A stretch of 28,754 bases of DNA, from the IMG/VR virus record IMGVR_UViG_3300042544_003895, positions 1 to 28,754 of that record. One strand, given 5' to 3'. The notes below the pieces were generated by a model. It saw only the letters and a list, made by a program, of their open reading frames with translations. It had not been told where the DNA came from and did no database searches. Below, in pieces: positions 1 through 5,556 of this stretch (positions are counted from its first letter, which is position 1; each line of letters starts with the position of its first letter). A program made the translations under genes and the position numbers. The DNA comes from a virus.

Positions 1-1
1 G

Positions 2-442
2 TATTTAGATTATTTATTAAAATTTGGTTTTGCCGAATCATTATTTGAATTATTGGAAGAAGATACACCTATTATTAAATTTATGGACCGAGAAATACCT
101 AGAATCCCAAATGTTTCTAAATTTAAAAATTTGGACCAGATAATTATTACTGGTGCTAAATTACAAGAGTTAGACCCTTCTGTTGGTGAGTTAACTAAAT
201 TATCTATGTTAGTGTTAGCAAATAATAAATTAATTTCTTTGCCAAGTGAGATTGGTAGTTTAAAGAATTTAGAGTTTTTAAATTTAAAAGGAAACAATAT
301 TAAATCGATACCTAATGAGATTTCTAATTTAGATAAATCAAAAGGTGGTTCGTTATATCGCATAGTTGTTGATAAAAACGATATAGGAGATGAAAATTAT
401 AAAAAACTAAAAGAGTTGTTACCAACAACTAATTTTAATTAA
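2..442 (+). CDS. Leucine-rich-repeat protein, 5' end cut off by the window
   Basis: The reading frame is open to the first bases of the window, so the true start lies upstream; about 146 residues are visible. The middle shows leucine-rich repeats of the bacterial/plant LPxxI type, for example LSMLVLANNKLISLPSEIG followed by LEFLNLKGNNIKSIP, each with the LxxLxLxxN core and about 23-residue spacing. LRR domains are protein-interaction surfaces; the target here cannot be told. The C-terminal 30 residues are charged and end in KELLPTTNFN. A strong hairpin terminator begins four bases after the stop, so this gene closes a transcription unit. LRR proteins are common in bacteria and less usual in phages. 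A TTG at 53 could be read as a start, but coding sequence clearly continues upstream of it. Confidence 0.8.
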   Translation, partial: YLDYLLKFGFAESLFELLEEDTPIIKFMDREIPRIPNVSKFKNLDQIIITGAKLQELDPSVGELTKLSMLVLANNKLISLPSEIGSLKNLEFLNLKGNNIKSIPNEISNLDKSKGGSLYRIVVDKNDIGDENYKKLKELLPTTNFN

Positions 443-445
443 AAT

Positions 446-480
446 AATAAGGCTCCATTAATGGGGCCTTATTTATTATA
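446..480 (+). terminator. Intrinsic terminator after the LRR gene
   Basis: AATAAGGCTCCA pairs with TGGGGCCTTATT around a TTAA loop (446-473): a 12-bp stem with one T-G wobble, followed by an A/T-rich tail. It separates the LRR gene from the YkuK-like gene. Confidence 0.8.
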
Positions 481-500
481 ACACATAAAAAATAAATGTT

Positions 501-1031
501 ATGGAATGGAAAAGAAATGGCAAGTTAATTGAAGAAAGTTTAGTAGATTACTTGGAAAAATTATTTGACGAACAGTTAGAAAAAAACAAAATGCTTAAAG
601 TTTCAATTGGAACTGATTCACAAAAACTAAGCAAAACACTTTATAAGTTTGCTACCGTTATACTTATTTCAACTAGTGAAGATTTAGGTGGTGGTGTTAT
701 CGTTGGTCGTGGTGGTATGATTATAGCTTCAACTTATACACACGATTTCATGAAAAAAGGTGACGATGCTAGATTAAGAGATAAAGAATTAGTAAACGAA
801 AGAATGGTTTTTGAGGTAGGGAAATCAATTGAAGTAGCAACACAAGTTGCTGAGTTATTAGATTTATATGAAATCCCTTTGGAAATTCACGCGGATATTA
901 ATCCAAACCCAAAACACGACTCAAATAAAGCTTTGCAGTCAGCAGTTGGTTACATTTTAGGTATGGGTTATGAATTTAAAATAAAACCAGAAGCATGGGC
1001 AGCCTCAACAGCGGCTGACAGAAAATGTTAA
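501..1031 (+). CDS. YkuK-like RNase H-fold protein (DUF458 family)
   Basis: The 176-residue product matches my memory of the YkuK/DUF458 ribonuclease-H-like family over its whole length: an early VSIGTDSQ segment (first acidic residue of the RNase H fold), a central region with DARLRDKE, then HADINPNPKHDSNKA and a C-terminal KPEAWAASTAADRKC. The repeated acidic residues (D in GTDSQ, D in HADINP, D near the C-terminus) sit where RNase H-fold nucleases place metal ligands. The biochemical role of YkuK is not settled, so nuclease activity is inference. It starts at an ATG 28 nt after the preceding terminator and ends 61 nt before a small gene with its own promoter-like motif. Family assignment is fairly firm, function is not. 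Confidence 0.75.
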   Translation: MEWKRNGKLIEESLVDYLEKLFDEQLEKNKMLKVSIGTDSQKLSKTLYKFATVILISTSEDLGGGVIVGRGGMIIASTYTHDFMKKGDDARLRDKELVNERMVFEVGKSIEVATQVAELLDLYEIPLEIHADINPNPKHDSNKALQSAVGYILGMGYEFKIKPEAWAASTAADRKC

Positions 1032-1068
1032 ATTTATATTATTATTTGTTTTTTCACATAAATGTTAG

Positions 1069-1076
1069 TATATTTA
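1069..1076 (+). promoter_or_regulatory. Phage-type promoter motif (TATATTTA)
   Basis: TATATTTA followed by CATAAAA lies 16 nt before the ATG at 1093. It is one of about a dozen similar motifs placed 14-19 nt before start codons in this window. Confidence 0.5.
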
Positions 1077-1092
1077 CATAAAAAGAAATCTT

Positions 1093-1254
1093 ATGGCTCG
1101 TTACGCATTAAAAACTAAAAATGGTGAAGTTATTAACACAATTAACGCTGATAACCAAACAACAGCAGCAGAATTATTTGCTGAAATTAAAAAAATTAAC
1201 ACAGAAGATTTGTTAAATATCTATGATGTTGATATTTTTATTGGGGTAAAATAG
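1093..1254 (+). CDS. Small hypothetical protein, 53 aa
   Basis: An ATG-initiated 53-codon frame encodes MARYALKTKNGEVINTI and continues to IYDVDIFIGVK. It is supported by a promoter-like TATATTTA motif just upstream, an A-rich leader, good use of the codons seen in neighbouring genes, and the lack of any competing frame. The alternation of strands and a central helix (TTAAELFAEIKKINTEDLLN) suggests a small alpha/beta fold. No family recognised. It is followed by a T-rich stretch and the next gene's promoter motif. Confidence 0.6.
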   Translation: MARYALKTKNGEVINTINADNQTTAAELFAEIKKINTEDLLNIYDVDIFIGVK

Positions 1255-1272
1255 TTTTTTTTTATTTTTTGA

Positions 1273-1280
1273 TATATTTA
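1273..1280 (+). promoter_or_regulatory. Phage-type promoter motif (TATATTTA)
   Basis: GATATATTTATTAGTAAA lies before the 1316 gene. The distance to the ATG (35 nt) is longer than for the other copies, so the leader would be longer. Confidence 0.45.
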
Positions 1281-1315
1281 TTAGTAAATAAGATTTTATT
1301 TTAAACCAAATAGAC

Positions 1316-1519
1316 ATGTCAAACACTAAAAAAACTGTTAAAATCAAAGAATCTCACCTTGTTGATTTAATCGACAACATTGTTAATGAAGCTGTTGCTG
1401 TAAAAAAACAAGAGTGGATTAATGAACAAGCTAAAAAACAAAGTGAGTCAAGCAAATTAATGGAAGCAAAAATTGCTAAATTAGAAAAAGCTGTTAGAAG
1501 ACTTACTGAAGGTAGATAA
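1316..1519 (+). CDS. Small coiled-coil protein, 67 aa
   Basis: The product is short, highly charged and predicted helical throughout. The N-terminal part, KIKESHLVDLIDNIVNEAV, resembles a short amphipathic helix found at the ends of several virion proteins in large T4-related phages; the C-terminal half (KLMEAKIAKLEKAVRRLTEGR) has heptad spacing of hydrophobic residues and looks like a coiled coil. The IVNEAV segment fits the [ILV]-N-E pattern repeated in the structural proteins of this window. It may be a small virion-internal protein, but that is inference. It has its own upstream promoter-like motif and a strong terminator 30 nt after the stop. Confidence 0.7.
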   Translation: MSNTKKTVKIKESHLVDLIDNIVNEAVAVKKQEWINEQAKKQSESSKLMEAKIAKLEKAVRRLTEGR

Positions 1520-1548
1520 TTAAAAACTATCTAAATTAAAAAAAAATA

Positions 1549-1586
1549 AGACTGGAACATATATGTTCTGGTCTTTTGTTTTTTAT
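1549..1586 (+). terminator. Intrinsic terminator after the small coiled-coil gene
   Basis: AGACTGGAACAT pairs with ATGTTCTGGTCT (1549-1574, two G-T wobbles) and is followed by TTTGTTTTTT. It ends transcription of the 1316 gene just before the next promoter motif. Confidence 0.8.
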
Positions 1587-1595
1587 ACTTATTGA

Positions 1596-1603
1596 TATAT
1601 TTA
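1596..1603 (+). promoter_or_regulatory. Phage-type promoter motif before the ABC ATPase gene
   Basis: GATATATTTATCTTAAAA, with core TATATTTA at 1596-1603, lies 15 nt before the ATG at 1619 and directly after a terminator. Confidence 0.55.
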
Positions 1604-1618
1604 TCTTAAAAAGGTTTT

Positions 1619-2308
1619 ATGCAAAAAGTTATCGAAAAAATGGTAAAAACTCAAACACCATTAACATCATGTGTAATAAGAGATGAATATATTTCAGCTA
1701 GTGAAATTGCTTTTGATTGTATTTTTGATGGTACTTCAAAATTTTATCCATGGGAATTACCTAAAACATTACCAAAAGAATTTAAAATAGGTGTTATCGT
1801 TGGGTCTAGTGGTAGTGGTAAATCAACTATGTTAAAACATTTTGGTTTAGAGCAATCACCAGAATGGAATCCAGAAAAATCAATCATATCACATTTTGAT
1901 TCACCAGAAGACGGTATAAAAAAACTAAGTTCAGTTGGTCTTAATTCTGTACCTTCATGGTATAAACCTTATCATGTTTTATCCAACGGTGAAAAGTTTA
2001 GAGCTGATTTAGCTAGAAAAATAAAATCTAATTCTGTAATTGATGAATACACTAGTGTTGTTGACAGAAATGTTGCTAAGGCTGCTAGCGTATCTTTATC
2101 TAGATATGTTAAGGATAATGGTATCCAGAATGTTGTATTGTCAACGTGTCATAGGGATATATTAGAATGGCTTGAACCTGATTGGGTAATTGATACAGAT
2201 AGTGGTGAGCTAATCGACGGTTTTTTTTTGCCCGACCAGAAATCAAACTTAACGTATATCGCACAAACCATGATAGTTGGAGAATGTTTGGCGACCATCA
2301 CTATTTAG
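1619..2308 (+). CDS. ABC-type ATPase, 5' part of a frameshifted ATPase-acetyltransferase gene
   Basis: This frame encodes a soluble ABC-type ATPase domain: Walker A GSSGSGKST (residues 62-70), ABC signature LSNGE (121-125), Walker B ending D142-E143 in VIDEYTSVVD, and a switch histidine in STCHRD (H178). There are no membrane segments. The domain order matches COG2401, an ABC-type ATPase fused to an acetyltransferase-like domain, which is found in phages and prokaryotes with unknown function. After residue 200 (ELIDG) the frame crosses a run of nine T and then reads about 28 residues that do not look like the family. The family sequence (FARPEIKL...) continues in the next frame up to 2703. 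Adding one T, or a -1 ribosomal shift, would give one 361-residue protein. The last residues of this frame are therefore probably spurious. Confidence 0.8.
   Translation: MQKVIEKMVKTQTPLTSCVIRDEYISASEIAFDCIFDGTSKFYPWELPKTLPKEFKIGVIVGSSGSGKSTMLKHFGLEQSPEWNPEKSIISHFDSPEDGIKKLSSVGLNSVPSWYKPYHVLSNGEKFRADLARKIKSNSVIDEYTSVVDRNVAKAASVSLSRYVKDNGIQNVVLSTCHRDILEWLEPDWVIDTDSGELIDGFFLPDQKSNLTYIAQTMIVGECLATITI
2221..2229 (+). other. Homopolymer frameshift site (nine T) in the ATPase-acetyltransferase gene
   Basis: The upstream frame reads GGT TTT TTT TTG. A tenth T, or a -1 slip, reads GGT TTT TTT TTT GCC CGA CCA GAA and joins the ATPase to the acetyltransferase-like half. It could be a sequencing or assembly deletion in a homopolymer, a real mutation, or programmed slippage. 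Confidence 0.75.
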
Positions 2309-2703
2309 ATTCAAAGGTAAATAAAGCGGCAAGATTTTATGTTGGAATCTGGGATGGAAATGTTGTTGCTTTTGGCGCGGCCATAACTATGCCTAGCGGT
2401 ACAATTAAAAACGCGTGGAGGGGTCATAGGACGGTTGTATTGCCAGATTTTCAAGGGATGGGTATAGGTGTTCGTTTTTCAGATATAATAGCGCAAATCC
2501 ACTTAAATGAAGGTCATAGATATTTTTCTAGAACTGCGCACCCGCGCATGGGAAAATATAGGGAGAAATCACAGCTATGGAAACCTACCAGCAAGAACAA
2601 AAAATTAAGAACCGATGTTAAACATGAGAACGTGTATAACAATCATTTTGCGGATAATAGACGAGTTTGTTATAGTCACGAATATATTGGTTTAAAAACC
2701 TAA
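2284..2703 (+). CDS. GNAT-like acetyltransferase domain, 3' part of the frameshifted gene
   Basis: This frame is open from 2209; the first ATG is 2284, but coding similarity begins upstream with FARPEIKLNVYRTNHDSWRM, so 2284 is probably not a natural start. The visible protein has the COG2401 C-terminal pattern: MFGDHHYLDSKVNKAARFYV, then WDGNVVAFGAA, then a GNAT motif-A-like loop (VLPDFQGMGIGVRFS), then an arginine-rich tail. GNAT domains bind acetyl-CoA through the loop seen here as Q-G-M-G-I-G. The acceptor is unknown. The gene ends convergently with the minus-strand gene at 2692, overlapping it by 12 nt. Confidence 0.75.
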   Translation: MFGDHHYLDSKVNKAARFYVGIWDGNVVAFGAAITMPSGTIKNAWRGHRTVVLPDFQGMGIGVRFSDIIAQIHLNEGHRYFSRTAHPRMGKYREKSQLWKPTSKNKKLRTDVKHENVYNNHFADNRRVCYSHEYIGLKT

Positions 2704-3900
2704 GTTTTCTCTAATAAGTTTTTTAATTAATTTTTTTTGAGACTCGTTCATTTTTATTTCTTCATAAGGTATTACACTTATAGCCCAATCCAAATTATTT
2801 ATTTTACCTCTTTTTATTTCTTTAAATGTTGGGTTTTTAGCTTTTATCGTTTTTAACCTATCATCTAAATTACCAGAATCATCAAACAATAAAGAAATTT
2901 TATGTATCTCAACGTCACCAGTTTTATATGATACTTTATAATTTTTCATATCTACACTAATAGAATTAATATCGACAGAAATGTTTTTTGTTTCGGTATT
3001 TAATTTGTCTCTTAAATTATTAATATCAGTACCAGTAATTTGTTGTAAGTCTTGATTTTTTATTGCATTTTTATCATCAGATGCAACAAAAAAACTTTGT
3101 TTATAAGATATGGTACTACCATATAGTTTAAATGAAATTTCAATTGAATTGCCAACTTGTTTAGCTACACCACCATAATGATTTTCTAATTTATTAATCA
3201 AACCATTTATTTGTTTATCATGTCTTTGAACATAATTAGAACCAATAGAACCTCTAGTTGTAAAATGTGTATAAGCTATCCCATCTACAGATTGGACAAT
3301 GTCGCATGACGCTTTTGTTATGATTTTATCACCTTGTATATATGTTCTTACTTGTATGTTAGCGACATCTGGTTTATTACCGTTTTTTACTTGGTTTTTC
3401 AATTCGTCTTCAACTCTTTTTTCAAAATCGTCTTGTAATCTATTTGAACCTAAGGCGCCATGAACTAAATCTAAATCTGGGTTATCTATTGGTTGAGAGG
3501 ATGCAAAATTTACTTGAGCTAAAACTTTTTGTGTTTGTGTTTGACTGATTGGCGTTATGTCTGCGCCTTTGGTTATTTGGGGGTTGCCCATTAAACTTAA
3601 ACCTAATGAGGCTGCGGCTATAGATTTTTTTATACCTTCATTAGTTTTTTCTTTACCATTTTCCCATTTTTTATTCGCACCTTTTTCCATTTTTTCAAGT
3701 CTATCATAATAGTCTGGAAATTCAGATATATGGTCCATAGCAATTTCTTTTGCTTTTTCTTTATTGTCAGTATGCTCCGATTCAATTTTAACCCCTTTTT
3801 TTAATTGCGCTTGTATTTTTTCAACAGATACATCAAATTTGTTGGCAATGTCTTGTAGTGACATGTTATCTGATTTACCACCTTTGATTGTATTTTTCAT
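2692..3900 (-). CDS. DUF5661-domain protein, probable virion-associated, 402 aa
   Basis: The N-terminal residues 14-72 have the pattern I associate with DUF5661: LQDIANKFDVSVEKIQAQL, GVKIESEHTDNKEKAKEIA and DHISEFPDYYDRLEKME. This small helical module recurs in large phages. Residues 80-135 are low-complexity (G/A/Q/T-rich) and the rest forms a beta-rich, charged domain with no family I recognise. The C-terminus ends in KKLIKKLIRENLGF, a short amphipathic helix with an L-I-R-E motif that also occurs (as LLRE) in the next two genes of the operon. ATG 3900 follows the stop of the upstream gene by 2 nt, so the three are co-transcribed. Virion association is inference from DUF5661 and the shared motif. 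Confidence 0.7.
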   Translation of the reverse strand: MKNTIKGGKSDNMSLQDIANKFDVSVEKIQAQLKKGVKIESEHTDNKEKAKEIAMDHISEFPDYYDRLEKMEKGANKKWENGKEKTNEGIKKSIAAASLGLSLMGNPQITKGADITPISQTQTQKVLAQVNFASSQPIDNPDLDLVHGALGSNRLQDDFEKRVEDELKNQVKNGNKPDVANIQVRTYIQGDKIITKASCDIVQSVDGIAYTHFTTRGSIGSNYVQRHDKQINGLINKLENHYGGVAKQVGNSIEISFKLYGSTISYKQSFFVASDDKNAIKNQDLQQITGTDINNLRDKLNTETKNISVDINSISVDMKNYKVSYKTGDVEIHKISLLFDDSGNLDDRLKTIKAKNPTFKEIKRGKINNLDWAISVIPYEEIKMNESQKKLIKKLIRENLGF

Positions 3901-3902
3901 AA

Positions 3903-4748
3903 TTATGTTTTTTGTAAATTAAATCTTGTTGTTATTGTTTGTACTGTTGGCATTAGTATTTCAGATATTATCAATATAATTTCAGATATTGTAAATATAA
4001 TACCGATACCAGATGTTTCAGTTCCTAAACTAGTGAACCATGCAAATATATTTTCAATACCTAGATTTGATACAGCTGTTTTTATCAAGTCTTTTAGACT
4101 ATTAAATAAATTAACAACACCATCTATTTTTTTTAATCCTTCAGTTATATTGTTTAAAATGACTTCTAACCATTTTCTGTTGACCCAAGTTAATAATACA
4201 GCTAACCCCAACATAGTTAAAAATGGTACCCAACCGTCTTTGTTTAACACATCATTAGAATAAGTTAAAACGTTATTTAAAAACGTTTGTAGTTTATCCG
4301 TAAAATTTTGAATAGTAACTTTTGTGTTGGTTAATATTTTATTTATATTATTTTTAAAATTATTTAATTGTTCGGTTAATGATTTTTTAACATTTTTAAT
4401 TGCTTCATTCATTAATTCAGGGTCCAACAAAATATCTTTAAATAAGATAGCTAATTCTTTTAAATTTTTTACTGATTTTATAAAATTTAAAGATTTTTCT
4501 TTACCCTTTTGTACCAAATTACCCAAATAACCGTTTATCGAATCTAAAAGATTTTCAATAATAATTTGTTGTTCAATTATTAATTTTCTAATACCTAGAG
4601 GATAATTTTCATTTAACGTTGTGTCAATACCCAACACATTTTTAACATATGATGAATTTTGAATCATCATCAAGGAATGTTCTGACAATAACATTTTTTT
4701 ATCGTTTAAAGCGATTTCTTCTCTTAATAATATCTTAGTGTTATACAT
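3903..4748 (-). CDS. Putative membrane protein with two hydrophobic segments, 281 aa
   Basis: The protein starts with MYNTKILLREEI, an LLRE motif shared with its operon neighbours. Residues 60-165 are helical and lysine-rich with long amphipathic stretches (probable coiled coil). Hydrophobic segments lie at about 173-189 (VPFLTMLGLAVLLTWV) and 247-268 (GIGIIFTISEIILIISEILM), each long enough to cross a membrane. The start overlaps the stop of the upstream protease gene by 8 nt (ATGTATAA), a sign of translational coupling. A protein with an N-terminal processing-like motif and membrane segments could be packaged and inserted in the host membrane during infection, but nothing here proves this. 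No family recognised. Confidence 0.65.
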   Translation of the reverse strand: MYNTKILLREEIALNDKKMLLSEHSLMMIQNSSYVKNVLGIDTTLNENYPLGIRKLIIEQQIIIENLLDSINGYLGNLVQKGKEKSLNFIKSVKNLKELAILFKDILLDPELMNEAIKNVKKSLTEQLNNFKNNINKILTNTKVTIQNFTDKLQTFLNNVLTYSNDVLNKDGWVPFLTMLGLAVLLTWVNRKWLEVILNNITEGLKKIDGVVNLFNSLKDLIKTAVSNLGIENIFAWFTSLGTETSGIGIIFTISEIILIISEILMPTVQTITTRFNLQKT

Positions 4749-5508
4749 AATCTTCTGGGTGTAATCTACCCCATTTTCTCATTATTATCCCAGCCAACGA
4801 ATTGGCTTCATTTTCAATTGGACTTCCATCAGCACCATCTTTTTCTGTATCAGTTAAACGGCCATCTAAATTTTGTTTGTGGTGTACAAGCTCGTGAGCG
4901 ATTGAACGCATAATATCTATCTTAGCTCTGTCTTTAACATAAACTTTAACCCTACGGTCACTATTGTGGTAGTAAGCAGTTGTTTTAAGGTCTGGTGTTT
5001 TTTCAAACGCTAACTCAACTTTTACATCATCATCTATACTCAATAACTTCTTAGCAAAGTTAACAAAGTCTGATATGTTTAACACATCATCTTCATCTTT
5101 GGTCATTAAACCTTCTCTAAGAAGGCTTTTAATCATTGGTTTAAAATTTTCTTTCATACCTTCTCTTTTTGGTAAACGAATCATTGTATCACGATACTCA
5201 TAGTTTTTACTATATCCAGTATTCATTTTGAATCTAAATTTTTTATAAAATTGAATGAGTGTGTTCACGTTAACACCATCAATATTATCTGGAGTTAAGG
5301 TTACTATTTTATTATTATCATCCGCGTATTTAACTAAATCGGTCATTACTTTTGTACCAATTTTAAGATTGTTACCGTAATTACTTTTTTGATATCTGTA
5401 TTCTGGTTTAACTTTAATCATAGATAGTTTTAAACTAGTGTTAGTTTCGTATATATCTAATTGGTCTAAGTATTCACCATATTTTTCTAATAATTCTTTT
5501 TCTATCAT
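4741..5508 (-). CDS. GNAT-like domain fused to a zincin metalloprotease, 255 aa
   Basis: I chose the ATG at 5508 rather than an upstream TTG-type start because the extra residues (hydrophobic, from the terminator) do not look coding. Residues 24-100 look like a GNAT acetyltransferase: strand IKVKPEYRY, a helix with LKIGTKVMTDLVKYAD, LTPDN, and a final FYKKFRFKMN. The usual glycine-rich CoA loop is degenerate. Residues 115-140 form a linker with MIKSLLREGLM. Residues 145-255 are a zincin peptidase: HELVH (H205, E206, H209) followed by SPIENEANSLAG, where E232 or E234 is the likely third zinc ligand. The target is unknown. It is the first gene of a three-gene minus-strand operon and follows the clpC terminator; a promoter-like motif lies only 5 nt before the ATG, so the transcript may be nearly leaderless. 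Confidence 0.75.
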   Translation of the reverse strand: MIEKELLEKYGEYLDQLDIYETNTSLKLSMIKVKPEYRYQKSNYGNNLKIGTKVMTDLVKYADDNNKIVTLTPDNIDGVNVNTLIQFYKKFRFKMNTGYSKNYEYRDTMIRLPKREGMKENFKPMIKSLLREGLMTKDEDDVLNISDFVNFAKKLLSIDDDVKVELAFEKTPDLKTTAYYHNSDRRVKVYVKDRAKIDIMRSIAHELVHHKQNLDGRLTDTEKDGADGSPIENEANSLAGIIMRKWGRLHPEDYV

Positions 5509-5513
5509 ACATA

Positions 5514-5521
5514 TAAATATA
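5514..5521 (-). promoter_or_regulatory. Phage-type promoter motif for the minus-strand operon
   Basis: On the minus strand the core reads TATATTTA followed by TATGT; it lies directly after the clpC terminator and 5 nt before the start at 5508. The short spacing is unusual compared with the other copies. Confidence 0.45.
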
Positions 5522-5548
5522 AAAAAAACCCACAAAATTTGTGGGTTT
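5521..5548 (-). terminator. Intrinsic terminator of clpC
   Basis: On the minus strand AAACCCACAAA pairs with TTTGTGGGTTT and runs into further T residues. The hairpin is 9 nt after the clpC stop codon and separates clpC from the downstream operon. Confidence 0.85.
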
Positions 5549-5556
5549 AATTAAAA

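Noticed and set aside
2689-2700. Bidirectional terminator between the convergent genes at 2692-2703
   Set aside because: GGTTT/AAACC is only a 5-bp stem with a two-base loop and lies inside both coding ends; too weak to call.
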